NCBI RefSeq assembly: GCF_040796495.1
Contig: NZ_JBFNQN010000010.1
Span: 166,292 to 230,291, forward strand
DNA: 64,000 bases
Reading direction: 5' to 3'
DNA from: Kineococcus endophyticus
GTDB taxonomy: Bacteria; Actinomycetota; Actinomycetes; Actinomycetales; Kineococcaceae
Of this stretch, positions 8,815 to 16,452 are shown in pieces. The notes below the pieces were generated by a model. The model saw only the letters and a list, made by a program, of their open reading frames with translations, ran no database searches and was not told the DNA's origin. A program made the translations under genes and the position numbers. Numbering within the stretch: the first letter of the stretch is position 1; every line of letters begins with the position of its first letter.

Positions 8815-9849
8815 TCAGCCGTCCGTCTCGTCCTGTGCCCGTTCCGTCCCCGCCGGTCCCCGCAGTGTCCCCGACGTCAGCAGCCGGCGGATGGTGCGGG
8901 CCGCGTCACCGGTCTCGACGGCGCGGTCGGTGTACCGGCTCGCCGTCAACCCGTGCCCGGACTCGCGTGCTCGGTCGGCCATCTCCCGGGCCAGCGCGGC
9001 CCGTTCCTCCAGGCTGCGCAGGGCCATCCACAGGGCGCCGTCGAGTTCGGAGGTCTGCTGGTCCTGCAGGCTCCCCGGGCTCCAGGCGTGCCCGACCCGG
9101 CAGCGGAACCGCAGCAGCCCGTGGTCCTCGATCCGCCACAGCACGCCCGAGCAGTCGGGGCAGGAGTACCCCGACGGCTCACCGGGGTGGTCGTCGCCCG
9201 CCAGGGGACGCAGGTCGAACTCCGCCATCGCGACCTCCTCGCGCATCCGGTCGTCGCCGGCCGAGGACGGCCGGGCTGGGGCCTGCTCGTGGACGAGCCG
9301 GACCAGGAGCCCCGGCAGGTCCGCGAGCGGCACGACGTGCTCGGGCCGGGCCGCCTCCAGGGCCGCCCGGGGCATGCCGTCGTAGAGGGCGTCGGCGGGG
9401 TCCTGCACGACCCCGGTGCCGCCCTGGGCGCGCAGGGCCACGAGGCCCGCGGCGCCGTCGTCGAGGGCGCCGGTCAGGACCACGCCGATCGCTCGGGGGC
9501 CGACCGCGCGCGCCGCCGACCGGAAGAGGGTGTCGACGGCGGGACGGTGCCCGTTCTCCCGCGGTCCGCTCGTCAGGGCGACGTGGTCGTCGGTCAGCAG
9601 CAGGTGCCGGTCGGGCACGGCGACGACGACCTCGCCGTGACGCAGGGCCCCGCCGTGCTCGGCGGCGCGGGCCGGGAGCGGGCCGGAGCGGTCCAGGATG
9701 GCCGCGAGGGCGTTCGACCCCGTCGGCGGCACGTGCAGGACGACGAGGACGGTGGCGGGCAGGTCGGCCGGCAGGCCGGCGACGAGGGTGCGCAGCGCCT
9801 CGACCCCACCCGCGCTCGCGCCCACGAGGACGACGTCTCGGGTGGTCAC
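8815..9849 (-). CDS. cheB: Stand-alone CheB methylesterase with C-terminal zinc-ribbon-like region
   Basis: A 344-residue protein with the CheB esterase domain at the N terminus (about 1-190): GASAGGVEAL with the catalytic Ser, the LHVPPTGSNAL region with His, and TGALDDGAAG with Asp. There is no receiver domain, so phosphorylation control as in chemotaxis CheB is absent. The C-terminal region contains CPDCSG and CRVGHAWS, a likely metal-binding ribbon found in soil-bacterial CheB proteins, followed by helices. GTG at 9849 is preferred because AGGGTGA, overlapping the upstream stop, is well spaced; GTG at 9858 is an alternative. It is first in a CheB-CheR pair. Confidence 0.85.
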   Translation of the reverse strand: MTTRDVVLVGASAGGVEALRTLVAGLPADLPATVLVVLHVPPTGSNALAAILDRSGPLPARAAEHGGALRHGEVVVAVPDRHLLLTDDHVALTSGPRENGHRPAVDTLFRSAARAVGPRAIGVVLTGALDDGAAGLVALRAQGGTGVVQDPADALYDGMPRAALEAARPEHVVPLADLPGLLVRLVHEQAPARPSSAGDDRMREEVAMAEFDLRPLAGDDHPGEPSGYSCPDCSGVLWRIEDHGLLRFRCRVGHAWSPGSLQDQQTSELDGALWMALRSLEERAALAREMADRARESGHGLTASRYTDRAVETGDAARTIRRLLTSGTLRGPAGTERAQDETDG

Positions 9850-9859
9850 GGGGCTCACC

Positions 9860-10180
9860 CTAGTGACCGCCGTGGACGCGACGGACGACCTCGGCGGTGC
9901 TGGAACAGTCGTGGTCCCGGCGCAGGGCCACGAGTTCCTCGCGCAGCCGGTCGACGGGCACGGCGAGCCGGTCGGCGGCTTCGTGGACGCTCCACCCTCG
10001 GGCGAGCAGGTCCAGCAGGTCACCCGCGGTGGGCAGCCGTGGCCGGGGCCGCGGCGGCGGGGTCCACCCCAGGTCCTGCAGCAGCCGGTGCAGGGGCCCG
10101 CCGGTCCTCGTGGGGTCGGAGAGCTCGTCCCGGATCCGGGCGGTCAGGTCGTCGGGCGGGAACACGCGATCACCACGCAC
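9860..10180 (-). CDS. Small LuxR-type HTH-like protein
   Basis: A 106-residue protein whose C-terminal half (LLDLLARGWSVHEAADRLAV then LREELVALRRDHDCSSTAEVV) follows the LuxR/GerE helix-turn-helix pattern. The N terminus (about 1-45) has no known domain. It ends directly before cheB: its TAG lies within the probable cheB ribosome site, so the three minus-strand genes look like one operon. GTG at 10180 lacks a clear ribosome site; GTG at 10165 with GGTGAT just upstream is a possible shorter start. DNA binding is inferred. Confidence 0.65.
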   Translation of the reverse strand: MRGDRVFPPDDLTARIRDELSDPTRTGGPLHRLLQDLGWTPPPRPRPRLPTAGDLLDLLARGWSVHEAADRLAVPVDRLREELVALRRDHDCSSTAEVVRRVHGGH

Positions 10181-10321
10181 GTCGTCGAGTGCCGCGCCCG
10201 TTGCTTCGAGCCCGGTCAGTCAACCACGCGGGATGGCCCCGCCGCCCGGACGGACCTGGGATTCGAGTCGGTTGTAGGGACAGCCGCAGCACTCGCGAGA
10301 GTCCGACGAAGGAAGCGCGCT

Positions 10322-10660
10322 GTGTCCACAGCCCCCCTCGACGACGTCTTGACCACCCACCTCCACCGCTGCGGCGGCCGCTGCGTCGTGCGCCTGCGCG
10401 GCGAGCTCGACACCGTCTCCGGCCCGCGGGTGGCCGCGGCCCTCGACGAGGTCCTGGCCTGCCCCTGCGCAGGAGCCGCCGTCCTCGTCGACCTGCGCGC
10501 CGTCTCCTTCTGCGACCTCGACGGGCTGCGGACGCTGCGGGCGGCGCGAGCCCGTGCCGCCCAGCGCGGTGTGGACCTGACCTGCGAGGGGTGCTCCCCG
10601 TTGCTGCTCCGCGTCGCGGCCATCGTGGGGTACCGGGAGCTGCTGGCCGCGCAGGAGTGA
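10322..10660 (+). CDS. STAS domain protein lacking the phosphorylatable serine
   Basis: A 112-residue single STAS domain of the anti-sigma factor antagonist type. The signature stretch reads VSFCDLDGLRTL. The Ser normally found in DSSG is replaced, so switching by RsbW-type phosphorylation is unlikely. The start GTG follows AAGGAAG at good spacing. It is the first of two STAS genes followed by an RsbW-like gene on the plus strand, the reverse direction from the CheB/CheR genes. Confidence 0.82.
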   Translation: MSTAPLDDVLTTHLHRCGGRCVVRLRGELDTVSGPRVAAALDEVLACPCAGAAVLVDLRAVSFCDLDGLRTLRAARARAAQRGVDLTCEGCSPLLLRVAAIVGYRELLAAQE

Positions 10661-10760
10661 GCGGTGAGCGGGGCCGGAGGGGCGGGGGAGTACCGTCGGG
10701 GGTCCGGCTCGAGCACAGGGCGGGAGACCGCACGTCGACGGCCGAGCAGGAGGGACCAGC

Positions 10761-11117
10761 GTGGCCACACCCTTTCCCGTCCCCCCGCTGGGCGACGACG
10801 AACCCGTCGGAGCCGTGGAGCTGCTGCACGCCGAGGACGCCCTGACCGTCGTCCTCACGGGTGAGATCGACGACGAGCTCCGTCCGGCGCTGGACGCCGT
10901 GACCGCCGACGTCGACCGCGAGGTCCGCGCCGCGGCCCGTCCCGTCGTCGTCGACGCCACCGCCGTCTCCTTCATGGACTCCGCCGGCGCCGCCTTCCTG
11001 GCCAAGCTCGCCGTCGCCGTCCGGCCGGCGCGCATCGCGGTGCGCCCCAGCGAACCCGTCGGGTTCCTGCTCGAGGTGACGCGGTTGTCCGAGGTCGTGG
11101 ACGTGCGCAAGCCCTGA
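10761..11117 (+). CDS. STAS domain anti-sigma factor antagonist (RsbV-like)
   Basis: A 118-residue STAS protein. VSFMDSAGAAFLAKL retains the conserved Asp-Ser pair, so this can be the phosphorylated member of a partner-switching module. The start GTG has AGGAGGGA upstream. The paired gene at 11179 encodes an RsbW-like protein 61 bp downstream. The natural sigma target is the SigF-like factor at 21.7-22.5 kb or one outside the window (inference). Confidence 0.85.
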   Translation: MATPFPVPPLGDDEPVGAVELLHAEDALTVVLTGEIDDELRPALDAVTADVDREVRAAARPVVVDATAVSFMDSAGAAFLAKLAVAVRPARIAVRPSEPVGFLLEVTRLSEVVDVRKP

Positions 11118-11153
11118 CGGACCCCTCCTGCGGTTCCTGACGAGCGCGTGCGC

Positions 11154-11172
11154 CGATCGTCGGCGACGATCG
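11154..11172. promoter_or_regulatory. Perfect inverted repeat in place of a ribosome site
   Basis: CGATCGTC-GGC-GACGATCG has 8-bp arms and a 3-base loop, ending 6 bases before the ATG at 11179. The leader has no AGGAGG-like sequence, so the hairpin may control translation or be an operator. It could also mark a short 5' leader. Confidence 0.5.
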
Positions 11173-11178
11173 ACCTCC

Positions 11179-11556
11179 ATGTGCGAGTGGTCTCCGAGCG
11201 CCGAGTCCGCCGTCGTGGTGGACCGGTCCGCCGCCCGCCACGCGCGGCGCTTCCTCGACGACCACTGGTGCGTCGAGCACGCGGCCCTGCTGCGCGGCCA
11301 CGCCGACCTCGTCGTCAGCGAACTGGTCACCGAGGCCGTGTCCCACGGCACGCCCCCCGTGACGCTGCGCGTCGAGTGCGAGGGCGCCGACGGGGTCGTC
11401 ATCGAGGTCAGCGACCGCGACCCGAACGGCCCCCACTTCCAGGCCGTCGGGCCCGACGAGGCCCACACGACGAACCTCGTCGAGGTCCTCAGCGACGAGT
11501 GGGGCGTCCGCACCCGCCCCGGTGCCAAGACGGTCTGGAGCCGGCTCATCGTCTGA
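11179..11556 (+). CDS. RsbW-like ATP-binding-fold regulator
   Basis: A 125-residue HATPase_c_2 protein of the serine/anti-sigma kinase type. VSELVTEAVSHGT is the N box, but the Asn of ELVTNAV is Glu. VIEVSDRDPNGP is the G1-like box, and the C terminus GAKTVWSRLIV fits the fold. Loss of the Asn suggests weakened Mg-ATP binding. It sits next to a Ser-containing STAS protein, its expected partner. The ATG at 11179 is supported by family length; the leader carries a hairpin rather than a clear ribosome site. Confidence 0.82.
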   Translation: MCEWSPSAESAVVVDRSAARHARRFLDDHWCVEHAALLRGHADLVVSELVTEAVSHGTPPVTLRVECEGADGVVIEVSDRDPNGPHFQAVGPDEAHTTNLVEVLSDEWGVRTRPGAKTVWSRLIV

Positions 11557-11612
11557 GCGGCTCCGGGGTGCCGGACGCTCCTGCCGCGCCTAGCGTGCGG
11601 AGCAGTCCCTCC

Positions 11613-12617
11613 GTGCAGACCGTCGCGGGCGACGTCCCCGTCGCCGTCCGCCCTCGTCCGCCGCTGGAGACCCTCGTGCCCGCACCCCTCGTCGAGGCCG
11701 CCCTCGCGCTCTGCCGTCGCCTGACCACCGAGGTGCCGCTGCCCGGTGCCGGGGCCACGCGTGCGCGGTGGGACGTCCTGTCCACGCTCGCCGAGCAGGA
11801 CCTCACCCTCGCCCGGGTCGTCGAGGCGCACCTCGACGCCGTCGCCGTGCTCGCCGAGGCCGGTGCGGAGCCGGCCCCCGGCAGCACGTGGGGGGTCTTC
11901 GCGGCCGAGGCCGCCGACGCCCACCTCTTCGCCTGGCAGACCTCCCGGGGACAGTGGCGGCTGGACGGGACGAAACCCTGGTGCTCCCTCGCCGGTGTCC
12001 TCACGCACGCGCTCGTCACCGCCCACACCGAGGCCGGACGACGGTTGTTCGCCGTCGACCTCGCGGCGGCCCGCGCCGACGGCCGGCTGGAGGTCCTGCC
12101 CGACCGCTGGCACAGCCGCGGCCTCGTCGACGTCCCCAGCGGCCCGCTCGTCCTGCACGACGTCCCGACCGACCCCGTCGGGGAGACCGGTTGGTACCTG
12201 CAGCGGGCCGGGTTCGCCCACGGGGGGATCGGGGTCGCGGCCTGCTGGTACGGCGGTGCCGTCGGCGTCGCCCGGCCGCTCGTGCAGTCCGGCCGCGACG
12301 ACCAGCTCACGCTGCGCTCCCGCGGTCTCGTCGACCTGCGGCTGTGGGCGGCCCGCACCGCCCTCGACGCCGCGGCCGAGGTCGTCGACGCCGGCCACGC
12401 CACCGGGGTGGAGGGTGAGCTGCTGGCCGCTCGCGTCCGGGCGCTCGTCGCCGAGGCCGCCGAGGTGGTGCTCAGCGAGGTGGGGCACGCCCTCGGCCCC
12501 CGACCCCTCACCGCCGACGCGGCGCACGCGGCCCGCGTCGCCGACCTCACCGTCTACGTCCGCCAGCACCACGCCGACCACGACCTCGTGGCCCTGGCGG
12601 AACTGGCCGCGAAGTGA
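11613..12617 (+). CDS. Acyl-CoA dehydrogenase-like protein
   Basis: A 334-residue flavoprotein-type sequence with acyl-CoA dehydrogenase middle-domain features (WGVFAAEAADAHLFAWQ, WRLDGTKPWCSLAG) and a helical C-terminal domain (VLSEVGHALGPRPLTADAAH). It is shorter than typical members (about 380). The GTG at 11613 is the likely start; a downstream GTG at the VPAPLVEAAL stretch is possible. It overlaps the next gene by 4 bp (GTGA). The same gene set (dehydrogenase, PIG-L/methyltransferase, glycosyltransferase) recurs in other bacteria, but its product is not known to me. Confidence 0.78.
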   Translation: MQTVAGDVPVAVRPRPPLETLVPAPLVEAALALCRRLTTEVPLPGAGATRARWDVLSTLAEQDLTLARVVEAHLDAVAVLAEAGAEPAPGSTWGVFAAEAADAHLFAWQTSRGQWRLDGTKPWCSLAGVLTHALVTAHTEAGRRLFAVDLAAARADGRLEVLPDRWHSRGLVDVPSGPLVLHDVPTDPVGETGWYLQRAGFAHGGIGVAACWYGGAVGVARPLVQSGRDDQLTLRSRGLVDLRLWAARTALDAAAEVVDAGHATGVEGELLAARVRALVAEAAEVVLSEVGHALGPRPLTADAAHAARVADLTVYVRQHHADHDLVALAELAAK

Positions 12618-13990
12618 GCCCCGAGTTCACCCACGACGGACCGGGCACCGCCGAGGACGAGTGGCGGCGCTGGCCGGGGTTGCGCGACGTGCCGGAACTG
12701 GACTGGTCCGGCGTCGGGCACGTGCTCGTCGTCGCGGCCCACCCCGACGACGAGACGCTCGGGGCGGGCGGGTTGCTCGCCACCGCGGCCGCCCGGGGTG
12801 TCGCCGTCGACGTCGTCGTCGCCACCGACGGGGAGGGGTCGCACCCCGACTCGCCCACGACGACCCCGCAGGCGCTCGCGGTCGTCCGCGCCCGCGAGGT
12901 GCGCGACGCCGTCGCCGCCCTGGCTCCGGACGCGCGGGTGCACCGCCTCGCGCTGCCCGACGGCGGGGTCACGGCGGCCGCCGAGGCGCTGGCGGAGACC
13001 CTGCGGGGCCTCGTCGGCCCGGCGACCCTCCTCGTCGCCCCGTGGACGGCGGACGGCCACCCCGACCACGACGCGGCCGGGGAGGTGGCCGCGCGGGTGG
13101 CCGTCGAGGCCGGTGCCACGTGCCTGCACTACCCGGTGTGGTTGTGGCACTGGGCCCACCCGGGGGACGTCCGCGTCCCGTGGCAGCGGGGCACGCGCCT
13201 GGACCTCGACGACGTCGCACGCCGGCGCAAGTCCGTGGCCATGGCGCGGCACGCGTCGCAGACGGCGCCGCTGTCCGCGCGGCCTGGGGACGAGGTGCTG
13301 CTGCCGGCGGGGGTGCTGGCGCACTTCGAGCGCGGGTCGGAGTTCTTCCTGCGCTCGGGTGACGCCACCACCACGACCAGCCTCGGGGCCGAGTTCTTCG
13401 AGGAGTTCTACGCTGCGAACGGGGAAGACCCGTGGGGTTTCGAGGACCGGTGGTACGAGGCACGCAAGCGTGCCCTGACGCTCGCGGTCCTGCCCCGGCC
13501 TGAGTTCCGGTCGGGTCTGGAGATCGGCTGCAGCACAGGCGTGCTGACCGTGGAACTGGCGGCCCGCACCGAGCGTCTGCTGGCGGTCGACGTCGCGGCC
13601 TCCGCACTGGACCGGGCCCGGCAGCGACTGGACGCGGCCGGTGCGGGGGACCGGGTGGAGACGCGCGTGGCGCGGGTTCCGCAGGAGTACCCCACGGGCA
13701 CGTTCGACCTCGTCGTGCTGTCCGAGGTCGCCTACTACTGCGACCCCGACGACCTGGCCGTCCTCGTGGAACGGTTGCGGGGGTGCCTGGCGCCGGACGG
13801 TGTCCTCGTCGCGTGCCACTGGCGGCACCTCGTCGAGGGGTACCCGCTGACGGGCGACGAGGTGCACCGCGCCCTGCGCGGTCTTCCGGGCCTGGACGTC
13901 CTGGTGCGGCACGAGGAGGAGGACTTCCTGCTCGACGTCCTGGTCCCCGCCCCCGCGGTCTCGGTGGCTCGGGCGGGAGGGTTGGCGTGA
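12614..13990 (+). CDS. Bifunctional PIG-L deacetylase and SAM-dependent methyltransferase
   Basis: A 458-residue fusion. The N-terminal PIG-L/LmbE zinc-dependent N-acetylglucosamine deacetylase domain (about 35-235) has AAHPDDETLGAGG and GHPDHDAAG supplying metal and catalytic residues. The C-terminal class I methyltransferase domain (about 255-440) has LEIGCSTGVLTVELAAR as the SAM site and FDLVVLSEVAYYC downstream, of the NodS-like type. It overlaps its neighbours by 4 bp on each side. The activities suggest modification of an amino-sugar-containing glycan or secondary metabolite. The substrate is inferred only from family. Confidence 0.88.
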   Translation: MSPEFTHDGPGTAEDEWRRWPGLRDVPELDWSGVGHVLVVAAHPDDETLGAGGLLATAAARGVAVDVVVATDGEGSHPDSPTTTPQALAVVRAREVRDAVAALAPDARVHRLALPDGGVTAAAEALAETLRGLVGPATLLVAPWTADGHPDHDAAGEVAARVAVEAGATCLHYPVWLWHWAHPGDVRVPWQRGTRLDLDDVARRRKSVAMARHASQTAPLSARPGDEVLLPAGVLAHFERGSEFFLRSGDATTTTSLGAEFFEEFYAANGEDPWGFEDRWYEARKRALTLAVLPRPEFRSGLEIGCSTGVLTVELAARTERLLAVDVAASALDRARQRLDAAGAGDRVETRVARVPQEYPTGTFDLVVLSEVAYYCDPDDLAVLVERLRGCLAPDGVLVACHWRHLVEGYPLTGDEVHRALRGLPGLDVLVRHEEEDFLLDVLVPAPAVSVARAGGLA

Positions 13991-14694
13991 GGTCCCGTGG
14001 CGGGCCTGTTGCGGGGCTGGACCGGATCGTCGTGGTGGTGCCCGCCCGGGACGAGGCCGCGACCGTCGCGGCCTGCGTGACGTCGGTGCTGGTCGCCGCC
14101 CAACGGGCCACCGCCGCCGTGGACGTGCTGGTCGTCGCGGACCGCTGCTCCGACGCGACCGCTGAACTGGCGCTGGCGGCGGGGGCCCGGGTCGTGCCGA
14201 GCGCGGCGGGCAGTGTGGGCGCCGCCCGTGCCGCGGGCGTCGCCGCCGGCCTGGCCGAGGAACCTCCCGGTGGGTGGTCGCGCTGCTGGATCGCCTGCAC
14301 GGACGCCGATTCCGTCGTCCCGCAGGAGTGGTTGCAGCACCACGCGCAGGCGGCCGCCGCGGGGATCGACCTGCTGCTGGGCACGGTCCAGCTGCCCGGC
14401 CCCACCGCCCGGCACGCCGCGTGGCGCCGGCGGTACGCGGCCGGCCGGGACCACGTCCACGGGGCCAACCTCGGCGTCCGGGCCTCGGTGTACCGGGCGG
14501 CCGGGGGTTTCCCGCCGGTCCCGGCGCACGAGGACCGCCTCCTGGTGGACCGGGTGCGCACCCTGTCCGGGGTCCGCGTCGCGTCGTCGTGGGCGTACCC
14601 CGTCCTCACGAGCGACCGGACGCAGGGGCGCACCCCCGCCGGGGTCGCCCACGACCTGGGGTCGGGGCTGGCGGGAGTTCGCGACTGCGCCTGA
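13987..14694 (+). CDS. Family 2 glycosyltransferase
   Basis: A 235-residue GT-A fold protein. VVVPARDEAATVAACVTSV is the nucleotide-binding N terminus, DADS in WIACTDADSVV is the DXD-like metal motif, and HGANLGVRASVYRAAGGF is the acceptor region typical of GT2. There are no membrane segments, so it is a soluble transferase. GTG at 13987 overlaps the preceding stop (GTGA). It is the last gene of the three-gene operon. Confidence 0.85.
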   Translation: MRSRGGPVAGLDRIVVVVPARDEAATVAACVTSVLVAAQRATAAVDVLVVADRCSDATAELALAAGARVVPSAAGSVGAARAAGVAAGLAEEPPGGWSRCWIACTDADSVVPQEWLQHHAQAAAAGIDLLLGTVQLPGPTARHAAWRRRYAAGRDHVHGANLGVRASVYRAAGGFPPVPAHEDRLLVDRVRTLSGVRVASSWAYPVLTSDRTQGRTPAGVAHDLGSGLAGVRDCA

Positions 14695-14709
14695 CGGCAC
14701 TGCCGTCAG
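14691..14709. terminator. Palindrome containing both convergent stop codons
   Basis: CTGACGGCA-C-TGCCGTCAG spans the stop codons of the glycosyltransferase (plus) and HNH (minus) genes. Nine-bp arms with a single central base make it more a palindrome than a classic hairpin. It may act as a bidirectional terminator. Confidence 0.45.
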
Positions 14710-16151
14710 ACGGCGGTGCGGTCGCGTGGGTCGTCGCGCTGCAGGGCGTGGGCGAGTTCCCGCGTCCTCTGCAGGAGGGCGGGGTGGTCGTTGCGCGTCC
14801 AGGGTCCGGGGGTCATGAGCTGGCCCAGGTCGCGTTGAAGGCGTCTGGTTTCCGGTAACCCGTCCTCGCCGAACCGGGCTTCCAGCCGGCCGGCGTGCAG
14901 GGCTCGGTGGTCCCGGCCGCAGAGGAGGACGAGGTTGTCGACGCTGGTGGGTCCGCCGTCGGCCCAGTGGACGACGTGGTGCAGGTGGCAGGCCCAGGCC
15001 GGGGCCCCGCAGCCGGGGGCGATGCAGCCGCGGTCGCGTTCGGCGACGATGAGGCGCTGGTTGTCGCTGGCGTGCCGGTCCAGGGTGTGCAGGGAGCGGG
15101 GTCGGCCGAGGCGGTCCATGACGGCGACGGTGACGTCGCCGTCGCAGGAGGCGGCGCGCAGGGTGGCGTCGGTGACGGGGCCGTGGGTGTCGGCGATGGC
15201 GGTGCCGGGCTTCACGGCGCCGGTGTCGTCGAGGGTTGCGCGCAGGACGACGGTGGCCTTGTGCGCGACGACGGGGTCGGTGCTGCTGGCGGGGTGGTGG
15301 GCACCGGTGGTGACGAGGTCGACGAGGCCGTCGTGGCGGCGTTGCCCGACCGAGCGGGTGTCGTCACCGGATGCCGAGGGCAGGGGTTTGGCGGCGGCTT
15401 CGACGGCGGAGCGGACGACGACGGCGGCGGCCTCGTCGAGGTCGACGGTCATCCGCATCATCCCGTGGCGGCGGGTGAAGGTGAGGGTGCGGCGGCTGGC
15501 GGAGTCCGGTTCGAGGTCGCGGACGTGCCGGTCGACGCGTTCGGGGTCCAGGCGGGTGAGCAGTTCTTCGCTCAGGTGGGTCGCGGTGCCCAGCGGTTGA
15601 GTGCCGGTGACGGTGGCGAAGTGCCCGTCGATGAGGTCGGCGCGGCGTTGCGTGGTCCACACCCGCTCCCCGGTGTCCATCTGCACGTCGATGTCGACGG
15701 TGCCGCGTCGCAGGGGGGTGGGGATGGACTGCAGTGCGGTGACGGCGCCGTGGACGTGGGCCAGGGTGGTGTTCCCTGCCGCTAGCTGCTCACCGGTGCG
15801 GGCGAGGGAACCGCGGTCGCCGTCGAGCCCACCGATCCTCCCGTCCCAGTGAACCGTCGGGTCGGTGTGCCGGGCGGCGGCGACGTCCTTGCGGGCCAGG
15901 GTGCGGGACAGGTTGACGGGGTTGGTGGCGAGCAGGTCGACGACGGCGCTCTCGGGGGCGTGCTCCAGGGCGCGGCGCACCGCGTGGAGTTTGGCGGCGT
16001 CGAGGCGGTTTCCGAGGGCGTAGAGCGAGCGGGTGAGGTGGTCGACGTCGTCGCGGTCGAGGGTTCCCAACGGCAGGGCGTTGAGGTCGTCCAGGACGGA
16101 ACTCAGGCGCGCGAGGGCGTCCTGGGCTGCGTGCTGGGCGGTGGTGGTCAC
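14706..16151 (-). CDS. HNH endonuclease domain protein (DUF222 / 13E12 repeat family)
   Basis: A 481-residue member of the multicopy actinobacterial DUF222 family. The N-terminal DUF222 region spans about 10-330. The C-terminal HNH motif spans about 370-430: GCGAPAWACHLHHVVHWADG followed by NLVLLCGRDHRALH. The His-Asn-His residues and flanking Cys are present, so nuclease activity is possible. Copies are often scattered in these genomes and linked to mobile DNA, but no transposase is seen here. The start is GTG at 16151. Confidence 0.9.
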   Translation of the reverse strand: MTTTAQHAAQDALARLSSVLDDLNALPLGTLDRDDVDHLTRSLYALGNRLDAAKLHAVRRALEHAPESAVVDLLATNPVNLSRTLARKDVAAARHTDPTVHWDGRIGGLDGDRGSLARTGEQLAAGNTTLAHVHGAVTALQSIPTPLRRGTVDIDVQMDTGERVWTTQRRADLIDGHFATVTGTQPLGTATHLSEELLTRLDPERVDRHVRDLEPDSASRRTLTFTRRHGMMRMTVDLDEAAAVVVRSAVEAAAKPLPSASGDDTRSVGQRRHDGLVDLVTTGAHHPASSTDPVVAHKATVVLRATLDDTGAVKPGTAIADTHGPVTDATLRAASCDGDVTVAVMDRLGRPRSLHTLDRHASDNQRLIVAERDRGCIAPGCGAPAWACHLHHVVHWADGGPTSVDNLVLLCGRDHRALHAGRLEARFGEDGLPETRRLQRDLGQLMTPGPWTRNDHPALLQRTRELAHALQRDDPRDRTAV

Positions 16152-16405
16152 GTGTTCCAGGGTAGTCGAACAAACCCTGTAGGGCTAGGTTCTGGGCCTC
16201 CTAACTTGGTGTGCGGCAATGGTTCACGCGCTGTCCCCGCGGACGACGAGATGGGGATGGTCATCGGCGTCGCCCTTCGGCCCGCGGCGTCGGCGTCGCA
16301 TCCCGTCGTCCGACGACCTGGGCCGCGTCGCCCACCCTCGCCGCGCGGAACCCCGTGCGGGGAACCTCGAGCACCGGTGACCGGCCTCCGTCGAGCGCTG
16401 CCGTC
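16152..16405. other. Intergenic stretch without a gene
   Basis: About 250 bp upstream of the HNH gene. It contains a short CCCT-GT-AGGG repeat (16175-16184) close to the HNH start, a possible operator or leader element. No coding sequence or RNA gene is recognisable. Confidence 0.5.
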
Positions 16406-16442
16406 GACGGGGTGCTGACGCGCGCCGCGTCAGCACCCCGTC
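16406..16442. terminator. Strong hairpin terminator behind the catalase gene
   Basis: GACGGGGTGCTGACGCG pairs perfectly over 17 bp with its complement around a 3-base loop, 10 bases past the manganese catalase stop. There is no T-run, as is common for actinobacterial terminators. It closes the four-gene minus-strand operon. Confidence 0.8.
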
Positions 16443-16452
16443 GCGACCGACC

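Noticed and set aside
7062..9863. 933-codon plus-strand frame with repeated LVVGGLQLLV-like units
   Set aside because: The repeats are the antisense of the CheR coiled-coil heptads; the CheR and CheB motifs on the minus strand are unambiguous.
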